64,000 nucleotides of DNA from Candidatus Aalborgicola defluviihabitans (GCA_016705575.1 JADIXX010000008.1:496001-560000), one strand, 5' to 3'. Counted from the stretch's first letter, positions 24,385 to 32,619 are shown. Notes: generated from the letters alone by a model not told the origin. Program-made: numbers and translations.

Positions 24385-24751
24385 TTATTTCTTCAAAGAC
24401 TGTGCGGCCTTACGGGGGCCTTTTGCGTGTACGTGCGTTCGTGCGAGTCCGCTGACCACGCATAGGCAACCCACGGCGATGGCGGAAACCGCGATAGCAG
24501 CCGATGTCCATCAAACGCTTGATGTTCATGGTTGTCTCGCGACGCAAATCGCCTTCGATGGTGAATTGAGCGATTTGATCCCGGATTTTCTCCAGATCAC
24601 CATCGTTCAAGTCTTTGACTTTTTTGGAATATGCAATGCCACAAGCCTCGCAAATTTTGCGTGCGCGGGTGCGACCGATACCAAAGATGGCGGTCAGGCC
24701 AATTTCGGAATGCTGATGCGGCGGAATATTGATGCCAGCGATACGTGCCAT
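24385..24751 (-). CDS. rpsM: 30S ribosomal protein S13, one-base frameshift near its 3' end
   Basis: S13 with the normal start MARIAGINIPPHQHSEIGLT and core GFRHRRGLPMRGQRTRTNAR. As given, the frame ends early as ...RTRKRPP with a stop at 24410-24412 (113 residues). In CGCAAAAGGCCCCCG, near 24419-24425, dropping one A restores RTRKGPRKAAQSLKK and a stop at 24385, giving exactly 121 residues, the usual length with the tRNA-contacting tail. This is the second apparent single-base insertion in an essential gene of this block and is most likely a homopolymer error. Confidence 0.93.
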
Positions 24752-24775
24752 TTTCGTCCTCTAAAACTCTTGCAA

Positions 24776-24889
24776 TCAACCCTGGCGCTGCTTGTGACGC
24801 GGATCGGTACAGATCACGCGCACAACGCCCTTGCGTCGGATGATTTTGCAGTTACGGCAAATTTTCTTGACCGAAGCCGAAACTTTCAT
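24776..24889 (-). CDS. rpmJ: 50S ribosomal protein L36
   Basis: 37 residues: MKVSASVKKICRNCKIIRRK, then GVVRVICTDPRHKQRQG. The zinc-ribbon cysteines and histidine (CxxC...C...H) are present, so this is the zinc-binding form. The ATG at 24889 has AGGAG upstream. It lies 24 bp before rpsM. Confidence 0.95.
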   Translation of the reverse strand: MKVSASVKKICRNCKIIRRKGVVRVICTDPRHKQRQG

Positions 24890-24970
24890 ATTTCTCTCCT
24901 AAAACACTTAGCTCCGTTCCGACTTTGAATCGCGCGGAACATGCGCTATTTACTTTGCTCTGAACACAAT

Positions 24971-24998
24971 CCGCGCACGACTCAGGTCGTACCGCGCG
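24971..24998. promoter_or_regulatory. Strong hairpin in the secY-rpmJ gap
   Basis: CGCGCACGAC-TCAG-GTCGT followed by ACCGCGCG can fold into a stem whose inner 5 bp are perfect (ACGAC/GTCGT) with a further CGCGC/GCGCG pairing. It lies in the 161-bp gap where infA is found in some relatives; there is no room for infA here. It may be a processing or attenuation site. Confidence 0.4.
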
Positions 24999-25050
24999 TT
25001 AACTCGACAGTTACTAACGTCATCTTTTGACATCTCAACTCCGCAACACC

Positions 25051-26361
25051 TCAAGAAGATTTGAAATTAGCCTTCTTCAACAGTGATTCGTATTGCTGAG
25101 ACATCAAATAATTCTGAACCTGGGCCATGAAATCCATGGTTACCACCACGATAATCAGCAACGAGGTGCCACCAAAATAGAACGGTACGTTGTATTTGAG
25201 AATTAGAAATTCTGGCAACAAACAGACAAAGGTGATGTATATCGCGCCAGCCAACGTAAGGCGGAGCAGGATTTTATCAATATATTTTGCGGTCTGTTCG
25301 CCAGGACGAATTCCTGGAATAAACGCACCACTCTTCTTCAGGTTATCTGCTGTTTCGCGGCTGTTAAACACCAACGCCGTGTAAAAGAAACAGAAGAACA
25401 CAATCGCACTCGCATACAACAACACATAGATCGGCTGACCCGGGCTCAACGTGCTGGAGATGTCTTTCAACCAACGCATCGAATCACCAGAGCTAAACCA
25501 GTTCGCAATCGTTGCTGGCAGCAAGATAATGCTGGAGGCGAAGATGGGAGGAATCACACCTGCCATGTTCAGCTTTAAAGGCAGGTGGGATGATTGCCCA
25601 CCATAAACTTTATTCCCGACCTGGCGCCTGGCGTAATTCACCAAAATCTTGCGCTGGCCACGCTCAACAAACACCACAAAATAAGTTACCAGCGCGACCA
25701 GAACAATCACCAGCATCGCAACGATGATATTCATGGCTCCGGTTCGCACCAGTTCAAGCAAGCCACCAATCGCGCTTGGCAATCCGGCTGCAATACCACC
25801 AAAAATCAGAATCGAGATGCCGTTACCCAAACCGCGCTCGGTGATCTGTTCACCCAGCCACATCAAAAACATCGTACCTGCAGTCAACGTTACAACCGAA
25901 GTCATACGAAAACCGAACCCTGGAGAAATTACCAAACCAGCCGACGACTCCAACGCCAAGGCAATACCCAATGACTGAAACAATGCCAACCCTACGGTGC
26001 CGTAACGGGTGTACTGTGTGATCTTGCGACGTCCCGCTTCGCCTTCCTTCTTCATTTGCTCGAAGGTAGGCAGCACATACCCCATCAGCTGCATAATGAT
26101 CGACGCCGAGATGTACGGCATGATCCCTAGTGCGAATACGGTAAACCGTGACAACGCACCACCGGAGAACATGTTGAACAAGCTCAGGATGCCACCCTGC
26201 TGGCCTTTGAACAACTGCTGCAGTTGGTTGGGGTCAATGCCGGGTACCGGGATGTGTGCGCCCACGCGGTACACTACCAGCGCGAGCAACAAAAACGTCA
26301 ACCGACGACGCAAGTCACCGAACTTGTCCGTCTTTGCCATTTGACCTGCAGAAGTTGCCAC
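25051..26361 (-). CDS. secY: Protein translocase subunit SecY
   Basis: 436 residues and ten predicted membrane helices; forms the SecYEG protein-conducting channel in the inner membrane. Clear marks are GAHIPVPGIDPNQLQQLF after helix 1, the plug and pore region FSGGALSRFTVFALGIMPYI, GIRPGEQTAKYIDKILLRLT in the cytoplasmic loop and the C-terminal SQQYESLLKKANFKSS. Length is normal. It follows rplO by 24 bp, the conserved spc order. Confidence 0.97.
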   Translation of the reverse strand: MATSAGQMAKTDKFGDLRRRLTFLLLALVVYRVGAHIPVPGIDPNQLQQLFKGQQGGILSLFNMFSGGALSRFTVFALGIMPYISASIIMQLMGYVLPTFEQMKKEGEAGRRKITQYTRYGTVGLALFQSLGIALALESSAGLVISPGFGFRMTSVVTLTAGTMFLMWLGEQITERGLGNGISILIFGGIAAGLPSAIGGLLELVRTGAMNIIVAMLVIVLVALVTYFVVFVERGQRKILVNYARRQVGNKVYGGQSSHLPLKLNMAGVIPPIFASSIILLPATIANWFSSGDSMRWLKDISSTLSPGQPIYVLLYASAIVFFCFFYTALVFNSRETADNLKKSGAFIPGIRPGEQTAKYIDKILLRLTLAGAIYITFVCLLPEFLILKYNVPFYFGGTSLLIIVVVTMDFMAQVQNYLMSQQYESLLKKANFKSS

Positions 26362-26385
26362 TTATTTCTCTTTCAGCTCGTTGAC

Positions 26386-26817
26386 TCAGGCAACGCTACC
26401 GCCAACTGCTTCAATAGCAGTCTTGGCACCAGCGGTTGCACCGATACCGGTCAGCTTGACTGCCTTGGTCAAGGCACCAGTGTTGATCACCTTCACCACC
26501 TTGATCATTTGACCTACCAGCTTTTCCTGCTTCAATGTCAGCAGATCCACATCGGCCAGACCCAGTGCTTCCAGGGTGGTCAAAGTGATTTCTGCATTGA
26601 ACTGCAACAGATGCGATTTGAAACCGCGCTTAGGCAAGCGACGATGCATGGGCATCTGACCACCTTCGAAGCCCACTGCTGGACCACCACCGGAACGCGA
26701 CTTTTGACCCTTGTGACCACGGCCGGCGGTCTTACCCAGACCGGATCCGATGCCACGACCAACCCGACGCTTGGCGTGTTTGGCGCCATCCGCAGGCTTA
26801 ATGCTATTGAGTTCCAT
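26386..26817 (-). CDS. rplO: 50S ribosomal protein L15
   Basis: 143 residues: MELNSIKPADGAKHAKRRVG, GLGKTAGRGHKGQKSRSGGG and a C-terminal KAVKLTGIGATAGAKTAIEA. The start is placed at 26817 because AGAGG sits six nt before it, although TTG/ATG codons at 26823 and 26820 are also in frame. L15 is a late-assembly 23S rRNA binder. Normal operon position between rpmD and secY. Confidence 0.95.
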   Translation of the reverse strand: MELNSIKPADGAKHAKRRVGRGIGSGLGKTAGRGHKGQKSRSGGGPAVGFEGGQMPMHRRLPKRGFKSHLLQFNAEITLTTLEALGLADVDLLTLKQEKLVGQMIKVVKVINTGALTKAVKLTGIGATAGAKTAIEAVGGSVA

Positions 26818-26827
26818 CATCAACCTC

Positions 26828-27010
26828 TTAAAGCACCTTGACCAGATAACTGATCTTGTTAATCATGCCGCGCACTTCGGGTGTATCCACCAGTTCACTG
26901 GTGCTACGAATCTTGCGCAAGCCCAAGCCACGCACGGTAGCGCGGTGCGACTCTTTCGTCCCAATCGGGCTACGCACCAATTGGATCTTTACGGTTTGTT
27001 GTGTAGTCAT
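26828..27010 (-). CDS. rpmD: 50S ribosomal protein L30
   Basis: 60 residues with the typical start TVKIQLVRSPIGTKESHRAT and VRGLGLRKIRSTSELVDTPE. A small single-domain L30/L7e-fold protein of the large subunit. It lies 14 bp after rpsE and 10 bp before rplO. Confidence 0.96.
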   Translation of the reverse strand: MTTQQTVKIQLVRSPIGTKESHRATVRGLGLRKIRSTSELVDTPEVRGMINKISYLVKVL

Positions 27011-27024
27011 TTTGAAGTTCGCTT

Positions 27025-27549
27025 TCAGACGAAGATCTCTTCGACGGTCTTGCCGCGCTTGGCAGCAACTTCCGAAGGTGTGGTCGAAACTGTCAGCGCA
27101 TCCAAAGTGGCACGAACCATGTTGTAAGGGTTGGAGGAACCATGGCTCTTTGCCACGATGTCCGTAATGCCAACCACTTCAAAAACAGCGCGCATGGGGC
27201 CGCCAGCAATAATGCCGGTACCTTTGGGTGCTGGTGCCATCATGACATTAGCAGCACCATGGTGACCCTTCACCTGGTGGTGAATGGAACCGTTTTTGAG
27301 CGACACTTTGATCATGTTGCGACGGGCTTCCTCCATCGCCTTCTGGACGGCAGCAGGCACTTCCTTGGACTTACCCTTACCCATGCCAACCCGGCCTTCG
27401 CCGTCACCCACCACGGTCAATGCAGCAAAACCGAGAATACGGCCGCCTTTAACCACTTTGGTGACGCGATTGATCGCAATCATTTTTTCGCGCAGGCCGT
27501 CTTCAGGCCCTTCAGCCTTACCCTGCATCTTCGCTTGAACTTTAGCCAT
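27025..27549 (-). CDS. rpsE: 30S ribosomal protein S5
   Basis: 174 residues: LREKMIAINRVTKVVKGGRI, GRVGMGKGKSKEVPAAVQKA, KGTGIIAGGPMRAVFEVVGI and GSSNPYNMVRATLDAL. S5 helps decoding accuracy and mRNA unwinding at the 30S entry tunnel. Complete and in normal order. Confidence 0.97.
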   Translation of the reverse strand: MAKVQAKMQGKAEGPEDGLREKMIAINRVTKVVKGGRILGFAALTVVGDGEGRVGMGKGKSKEVPAAVQKAMEEARRNMIKVSLKNGSIHHQVKGHHGAANVMMAPAPKGTGIIAGGPMRAVFEVVGITDIVAKSHGSSNPYNMVRATLDALTVSTTPSEVAAKRGKTVEEIFV

Positions 27550-27566
27550 TGTGTATTCCGATCTGC

Positions 27567-27932
27567 TTAGAACTGCAAGCCAGCTTCACGTGCCGCATCA
27601 GCCAGCGCTTTGACGCGGCCGTGGTACGCAAAACCTGCACGGTCAAATGCGACTTTCTCGACACCGGCAGCCTTGGCTCTTTCGGCCACTCGCTTGCCAA
27701 TGACCTGGGCCGCGGCAACATTGCCACCCTTGCCCGCCGCACCCAGGGCCTTGCGAACTTCGAGTTCGACCGTGGAGGCTGTAGCCAGCACCTTGCCGCC
27801 GTCGCCAGAAATCACGCTGGCGTAGATATGCAAATTGGTGCGATTCACCGTCAGACGCGCAACGCCCTGATTGGCAATGCGGATACGGGTTTGACGGGCC
27901 CTGCGAAGACGCTGCTCTTTCTTGGTCAACAT
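27567..27932 (-). CDS. rplR: 50S ribosomal protein L18
   Basis: 121 residues: MLTKKEQRLRRARQTRIRIA, RTNLHIYASVISGDGGKVLA, and the C-terminal VEKVAFDRAGFAYHGRVKAL. L18 binds 5S rRNA in the central protuberance. It lies 17 bp before rpsE. Confidence 0.97.
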   Translation of the reverse strand: MLTKKEQRLRRARQTRIRIANQGVARLTVNRTNLHIYASVISGDGGKVLATASTVELEVRKALGAAGKGGNVAAAQVIGKRVAERAKAAGVEKVAFDRAGFAYHGRVKALADAAREAGLQF

Positions 27933-27943
27933 GTTGCAGTTCC

Positions 27944-28477
27944 TTATTTCTTCTTGGTTTCTTTGATCGTGATCTTCTCATCCGCATAACGGATGCCCTT
28001 GCCCTTATAAGGCTCGGGAGGACGAACAGCACGGATCTCAGCGGCGATTTGACCAACACGTTGGCGGTCAGCACCCTTGATCAAAATTTCGGTGGGCGTC
28101 GGCGTAGCCACGCTGATGCCGGCTGGCATGTCAAAGTTGACAGGGTGGGAGTAACCCACAGCCAGATTCAGCTTGGCGCCAGTCGCCTGGGCCTTGAAAC
28201 CCACACCAACCAAACTCAGCTTCTTCTCAAAGCCCTTGGTCACACCAAGCACCATGTTGTTCACCAATTGGCGCATAGTGCCGGACATGGCATTGGCTTC
28301 GCGGGATTCATTGGCAGGCTGAAAATTCAGCTTGCCGGAGTCGTTGGCCACGGTCACCAAGTCGTTCAGGGACAGTTGCAGCGTACCGCCTGCACCTTTG
28401 ACGCTGATCTGGCTACCCTGGATGGACACGTCCACACCAGCGGGCACAGTGACGGGAAGTTTACCTACACGGGACAT
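27944..28477 (-). CDS. rplF: 50S ribosomal protein L6
   Basis: 177 residues: MSRVGKLPVTVPAGVDVSIQ, MRQLVNNMVLGVTKGFEKKL and the C-terminal signature PPEPYKGKGIRYADEKI. L6 lies near the GTPase centre of the large subunit. Complete, in normal order. Confidence 0.97.
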   Translation of the reverse strand: MSRVGKLPVTVPAGVDVSIQGSQISVKGAGGTLQLSLNDLVTVANDSGKLNFQPANESREANAMSGTMRQLVNNMVLGVTKGFEKKLSLVGVGFKAQATGAKLNLAVGYSHPVNFDMPAGISVATPTPTEILIKGADRQRVGQIAAEIRAVRPPEPYKGKGIRYADEKITIKETKKK

Positions 28478-28501
28478 TTCTAATTTCTCCTCGATGTAGC
28501 G

Positions 28502-28897
28502 TTAAGCGACGTAGCACAGGACTTCGCCACCGACACCGGTAGCGCGAGCCTTGCGGTCGGTCATGACGCCCTGGGGGGTCGTTACGATGGCAACACCGAG
28601 GCCGTTCTGGACCTGGGGTATGGCATCGCTGCCGCGATAAACGCGCAGACCAGGGCGGCTCACACGCTCAATGCGTTCGATAACAGGACGACCTGCGTAA
28701 TACTTCAGTGCAATTTCCAATTCAGACTTGCCGTCTGTTGTGGAAACCTTGAAGTTGTCGATATAGCCTTCGTCTTTCAACACTTGGGCAATCGCAACCT
28801 TCACTTTGGAAGATGGCACGGAAACGGTAGTTTTGGCCACCATTTGCGCATTGCGAATGCGTGTCAACAAGTCGGCGATGGGATCACTCATGCTCAT
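28502..28897 (-). CDS. rpsH: 30S ribosomal protein S8
   Basis: 131 residues: MSMSDPIADLLTRIRNAQMV, VLKDEGYIDNFKV and the C-terminal ATGVGGEVLCYVA. In E. coli S8 represses spc-operon translation by binding the rplE mRNA region; the same control here is possible but not shown. A second in-frame ATG at 28891 could also serve. Confidence 0.97.
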   Translation of the reverse strand: MSMSDPIADLLTRIRNAQMVAKTTVSVPSSKVKVAIAQVLKDEGYIDNFKVSTTDGKSELEIALKYYAGRPVIERIERVSRPGLRVYRGSDAIPQVQNGLGVAIVTTPQGVMTDRKARATGVGGEVLCYVA

Positions 28898-28915
28898 GTT
28901 TGGTTCTCCTGTCGC

Positions 28916-29221
28916 TTACCAGCTGGCCTTGACGATGCCGGGGATTTCTCCGGCAAAGGCCATTTCACGGATCTTGGCACGCGCCAAGCCAAAGTGCTGG
29001 AACGTGCCACGAGGACGACCAGTGATGGCACAGCGGTTGCGTTGACGGGTTGGATTGGCATTGCGTGGGAGCTTCTGCAGACCCAGACGGGCAGCAGCAC
29101 GCTCTTCATCGGTGCGCTTGGCGTCACCGGCAATTGCCTTGAATTCCGCGTATTTCTTGGCGTACTTAGCAGCCAACTGATCGCGCTTCAGCTCACGCTG
29201 GATTAAAGCCATTTTAGCCAC
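28916..29221 (-). CDS. rpsN: 30S ribosomal protein S14, zinc-independent form
   Basis: 101 residues, starting at a GTG (29221) as VAKMALIQRELKRDQLAAKY; the family and spacing to rplE favour this over a longer frame. Signatures are RNANPTRQRNRCAITGRPRG and GLARAKIREMAFAGEIPGIV. Only one cysteine remains, so this is the long, zinc-free S14 paralogue. It helps assemble the 30S head. Confidence 0.95.
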   Translation of the reverse strand: MAKMALIQRELKRDQLAAKYAKKYAEFKAIAGDAKRTDEERAAARLGLQKLPRNANPTRQRNRCAITGRPRGTFQHFGLARAKIREMAFAGEIPGIVKASW

Positions 29222-29229
29222 AGGTCGCC

Positions 29230-29769
29230 TCAGTTCTTGAACGGGAAACGGAAGCCGGTGAGGAGCGCTTTGCACTCTTCGTCGGTCTTGGCCGTCGTGG
29301 TGATACTGATATTGAGGCCGCGCAAGGCGTCAACCTTGTCATATTCAATCTCAGGGAAAATGATCTGCTCTTTGACGCCGATGTTGTAGTTACCACGACC
29401 ATCAAATGCGCGACCGGAAATACCGCGGAAGTCACGTACACGGGGCAGAGCCACGGTAACGAAACGATCCAGGAATTCATACATCTGCACGCCGCGCAGG
29501 GTCACCATGCAGCCGATAGCCTGGTTCTCACGAATCTTGAAGCCAGCGATGGCCTTCTTCGACATGGTGACAACGGGCTTTTGGCCGCCAATCTTGGTCA
29601 GGTCGCTTACAGCGTGATCCATGACCTTCTTGTCGGCAACGGCTTCGCTCACACCCATGTTCAGGGTGATTTTGCTCAGACGCGGCACTTGCATGGGCGA
29701 GGTGTAGCCAAATTTGGCCATCAGCTCGGGCGCCAGTTTTTCGCGGAAATGTTGTTGCAAACGAGCCAT
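29230..29769 (-). CDS. rplE: 50S ribosomal protein L5
   Basis: 179 residues: MARLQQHFREKLAPELMAKF, LTKIGGQKPVVTMSKKAIAG and ISITTTAKTDEECKALLTGF. L5 binds 5S rRNA and contacts P-site tRNA. It lies 2 bp after rplX, so the two are tightly coupled. Confidence 0.97.
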   Translation of the reverse strand: MARLQQHFREKLAPELMAKFGYTSPMQVPRLSKITLNMGVSEAVADKKVMDHAVSDLTKIGGQKPVVTMSKKAIAGFKIRENQAIGCMVTLRGVQMYEFLDRFVTVALPRVRDFRGISGRAFDGRGNYNIGVKEQIIFPEIEYDKVDALRGLNISITTTAKTDEECKALLTGFRFPFKN

Positions 29770-29771
29770 GG

Positions 29772-30092
29772 TTATGCCACCTTGATTTCTTCGCCGCTGG
29801 ACTTGTAGACGCGAGCGCGCTTACCGTCAGCCAGCACCTTGATACCAACACGGTCCGCCTTACCCGTTGCAGCATTGAAAATTGCCACATTGGATTGGTG
29901 GATGGGCATTGTCTTTTCAACAATACCGCCTACCGCGCCCTTCATGGGGTTGGGCTTGGTGTGCTTCTTCACCAAGTTAACACCATCGACTACTAAATGG
30001 GAGTCATCCTTGCGCAGAGACACCGTCCCGCGCTTGCCTTTGTCACGTCCGGCGATGACGATGACTTCGTCGCCCTTGCGAATCTTGTTCAT
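29772..30092 (-). CDS. rplX: 50S ribosomal protein L24
   Basis: 106 residues with the KOW motif near the start (KIRKGDEVIVIAGRDKGKRG) and KHTKPNPMKGAVGGIVEKTM. L24 starts assembly of the large subunit. Normal order, 9 bp after rplN. Confidence 0.97.
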   Translation of the reverse strand: MNKIRKGDEVIVIAGRDKGKRGTVSLRKDDSHLVVDGVNLVKKHTKPNPMKGAVGGIVEKTMPIHQSNVAIFNAATGKADRVGIKVLADGKRARVYKSSGEEIKVA

Positions 30093-30101
30093 GTCGTGTC
30101 C

Positions 30102-30470
30102 TTACAAAACTTCGGGAGCCAGGGACACGATCTTCATGAACTTCTCGGTACGCAGTTCACGCGTAACGGGTCCGAAAATGCGGGTGCCGATAGGCTCCAA
30201 CTTGGCGTTGAGCAGCACTGCTGCGTTGCCGTCAAATTTCACCAAAGAACCGTCGCCACGGCGAATGCCCTTGGCCGTACGAACCACAACCGCGCTATAG
30301 ACCTCGCCTTTTTTGACGCGGCCACGGGGTGCAGCTTCTTTGATGCTAACTTTAATGATGTCGCCAACAGTAGCGTAACGGCGCTTGGAACCACCCAGCA
30401 CCTTAATGCACAGGACGGACTTCGCGCCGGTGTTGTCAGCGACTTCTAATCGAGATTCAGTCTGGATCAT
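30102..30470 (-). CDS. rplN: 50S ribosomal protein L14
   Basis: 122 residues: MIQTESRLEVADNTGAKSVL, GGSKRRYATVGDIIKVSIKE and RIFGPVTRELRTEKFMKIVS. The frame is open further upstream, but homology starts at 30470. It is the first gene of the block and is preceded by its own promoter and a ~150-nt leader, so the rpmC-rpsQ end of the S10 operon is not adjacent here. Confidence 0.97.
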   Translation of the reverse strand: MIQTESRLEVADNTGAKSVLCIKVLGGSKRRYATVGDIIKVSIKEAAPRGRVKKGEVYSAVVVRTAKGIRRGDGSLVKFDGNAAVLLNAKLEPIGTRIFGPVTRELRTEKFMKIVSLAPEVL

Positions 30471-30616
30471 TTCAATATTCCCAACTTGCACCAGGAGCAG
30501 CGACCACCGATTTATTGGCAACCACCGACACCGAGTCAGTCTTGGGCCCGCTGTCCACACCGTAAACCACTCACGATGCATCCATTTGGGCAGAAACTCC
30601 GCCCTATTCGAGCGAA

Positions 30617-30652
30617 GCCTGCAATTATGCCACAGCTATTTGTCTTGCGCAA
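30617..30652 (-). promoter_or_regulatory. Promoter of the spc/alpha ribosomal block
   Basis: On the minus strand TTGCGC (30652-30647), 17 bp, CATAAT (30629-30624), a good sigma-70 type promoter. Transcription would begin near 30617, leaving about 147 nt of leader before rplN. proC is read in the opposite direction from the same gap. Confidence 0.7.
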
Positions 30653-30721
30653 TTATTTTTTGCGACAATGTCCATCTGCACGGCGTTTGCACCCTGAACG
30701 CCCCAGCCACCGGAGAACACC

Positions 30722-31537
30722 ATGCACGAACATCTGGCATTTATTGGCGGCGGCAATATGGCCTGCGCCATGATCAGCGGCCTGCAGGCCCAGGGCCTTT
30801 CCATCAACAAGATCGACGTGGTGGAGCCCTTTGCCGAGGCCCGCGAGCGGCTCAAGACTGATTTTGGCATTGCCGCCAATACAGTAGCCGGGGATTTTCT
30901 GGAACGTGCCACCATTGTCATATGGGCGGTCAAGCCCCAGTCGTTCAAAGAGGCTACCCAGCCCGTGCAAGCCTTTACCGCAAATGCTCTGCATCTGAGT
31001 GTGGCCGCTGGCATCCCCAGCGACAGCATTGCTGCTTGGCTGGGTAATGCACGCATTATCCGCACCATGCCCAACACCCCGGCGCTGATTGGCAAGGGCA
31101 TCACCGGCCTGTTTGCCCGACCTGCCGTCACGCCCGCAGACCGTCAGCACGCCGAACGCATCGTCAAGGGTATGGGACAGTATCTATGGCTGGAGCAGGA
31201 AGGCCTGCTCGACGCAGTTACCGCCCTATCTGGCTCCGGGCCGGCCTATATGTTCTATTTCATGGAGGCCATGACCGCCGCTGGCGCCGAGATGGGCCTG
31301 ACGCGTGAACAGGCCTACCAGTTGGCCGTGGCGACCTTTATCGGCGCTGGTGAGCTAGCCCGCGCTAGCCATGAGCCACCCGAGATCCTTCGCCAGCGCG
31401 TCACATCCAAGGGCGGCACCACCTATGCGGCCATCACCTCCATGGACAACAGTCACATCAAGGATTTGTTTGCCCAGGCCCTGCACGCAGCCCACCAGCG
31501 CGCCCGCGAGATGGGTGTGGAATTCGGCAACGCTTGA
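30722..31537 (+). CDS. proC: Pyrroline-5-carboxylate reductase
   Basis: 271 residues; catalyses the last step of proline synthesis, reducing 1-pyrroline-5-carboxylate with NAD(P)H in the cytoplasm. The N-terminal Rossmann start is LAFIGGGNMACAMISGL, followed by VIWAVKPQSF, IRTMPNTPALIGKGITGLFA and the C-terminal ProC signature ALSGSGPAYMFYFMEAM ... VTSKGGTTYAAI. A CGGAG precedes the ATG at 30722. It is divergent from the ribosomal block. A dispersed repeat starts 11 bp after the stop. Confidence 0.95.
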   Translation: MHEHLAFIGGGNMACAMISGLQAQGLSINKIDVVEPFAEARERLKTDFGIAANTVAGDFLERATIVIWAVKPQSFKEATQPVQAFTANALHLSVAAGIPSDSIAAWLGNARIIRTMPNTPALIGKGITGLFARPAVTPADRQHAERIVKGMGQYLWLEQEGLLDAVTALSGSGPAYMFYFMEAMTAAGAEMGLTREQAYQLAVATFIGAGELARASHEPPEILRQRVTSKGGTTYAAITSMDNSHIKDLFAQALHAAHQRAREMGVEFGNA

Positions 31538-31548
31538 TAGTCATTTAG

Positions 31549-31596
31549 GGCTCTAGCCCTCGTGGAATATACGTAGCACGCTTCTGGTTTCATAGC
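31549..31596 (-). repeat. Dispersed repeat, copy 7, shared by two convergent genes
   Basis: Minus strand GCTATGAAACCAGAAGCGTG, then CTACGTATATTCCACGAGGG and CTAGAGCC. It lies between proC and the convergent LysR gene, and its first bases (CTATGA) supply the last codon and stop of the LysR gene. Confidence 0.82.
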
Positions 31597-32519
31597 GTCT
31601 TCCAAAACCCCGGGGTGCCGTAATGGTGCTTGAGGTAGTCGATCCAAAGCCGCACGCGCAACGCCAGGTGCTTGCGTTGTGGAAAAACAGCGTAGATGCC
31701 GTTGGGCGGAGCGGCGTAGTCTTCCAGCACCGCCACCAGGCGCCCAGCAGCGATCTCAGCCTCCACCTCCCAGGTGCTGCGCCAGGCGATACCCCAGCCA
31801 GCCAGGCACCAGTCGTGCAGCACCTGTCCGTCCGAGCAATCCAGCGGGCCTCCCGGTTTGAGGTAGCTCACCGCATCGCCGTTGGTGCCGCCGCCGGGCG
31901 CGGATCGGAAGGCCCAGCCCCGGGTCTGGGATGCATCGCTGGACAAGGTCAGGCAGTCAAACCGCACCAAATCAGTCGGGGTTTGCGGCGTGCCACAGCG
32001 CGTCAGGTAGGCCGGTGTGGCCACACACAGGCGGCGGTTGTCGGCCAGGCGCACGCTGACCAGGGACGAATCCGGCATGTCGCCCACCCGCACGGCACAG
32101 TCATAGCCCTCGCCTGCAATGTCCACGATGCGGTCCGACAGGTTGAGCGATATCGTCACCTCGGGGTGCAGATCGTGGAACTTGGGCACCAGCGGCGCCA
32201 CGTGGCGGCGCCCAAAACCTGCCGGGGCAGTGATGCGCAAATGGCCACTGGCCTTGACGCCGCCGGCACTGACACTGGCCTCGGCGTTGGTCACGTCGGC
32301 CAGAATGCGCTGGCAATGCTCCAAAAAGGCGCTGCCCTCGTGCGTCAGGGTGATGCGCCGGGTGGTGCGCAGCAGCAGCTTCACCCCCAGGCGTTCTTCC
32401 AGTGCGTCGATGCGCCGCCCCATGATGGCCGGCGCCACGCCCTCGGCAATGGCGGCGGCGGTCAGGCTGCCACGGGTGGCGACGGAGACGAAGCTTTCTA
32501 ACTGTTTGAGCTTGTCCAT
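31590..32519 (-). CDS. LysR-family transcriptional regulator
   Basis: 309 residues. The helix-turn-helix region is LESFVSVATRGSLTAAAIAE and VKLLLRTTRRITLTHEGSAF; the effector domain begins near residue 90 (GHLRITAPAGFGRRHVAPLV) and is of the CrgA/DmlR-like type. The target is not evident; the CoA-transferase gene is on the same strand upstream, not divergent. The last codon and TGA come from a dispersed repeat, so the C-terminus (FWKTL) was set by that element. Confidence 0.88.
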   Translation of the reverse strand: MDKLKQLESFVSVATRGSLTAAAIAEGVAPAIMGRRIDALEERLGVKLLLRTTRRITLTHEGSAFLEHCQRILADVTNAEASVSAGGVKASGHLRITAPAGFGRRHVAPLVPKFHDLHPEVTISLNLSDRIVDIAGEGYDCAVRVGDMPDSSLVSVRLADNRRLCVATPAYLTRCGTPQTPTDLVRFDCLTLSSDASQTRGWAFRSAPGGGTNGDAVSYLKPGGPLDCSDGQVLHDWCLAGWGIAWRSTWEVEAEIAAGRLVAVLEDYAAPPNGIYAVFPQRKHLALRVRLWIDYLKHHYGTPGFWKTL

Positions 32520-32535
32520 GTCAGTCCGTCCGGGT

Positions 32536-32619
32536 CTGGATGGCAGTGCGTTTTACTCCGTGTCCCCCGCCCGCTGCGCGGGCTCCTCCTTTACCTACGT
32601 AAAACGCACTACCATCCAG
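32536..32619. repeat. 84-bp long inverted repeat (hairpin element)
   Basis: CTGGATGGCAGTGCGTTTTA(C) at 32536-32556 is mirrored by GTAAAACGCACTACCATCCA(G) at 32599-32619, 20 of 21 positions matching. The 42-nt loop contains a second hairpin, GCCCGCTGCGCGGGC. It sits between the LysR and CaiB-type genes and directly abuts dispersed repeat copy 8. It could be a bacterial MITE/REP-like element or a strong RNA hairpin ending the CoA-transferase transcript. Confidence 0.75.

Noticed and set aside
24890..25050. Missing infA between secY and rpmJ as a sign of loss
   Set aside because: The gap is too short for infA, but IF-1 is encoded elsewhere in many related genomes, so this is probably normal for the lineage.
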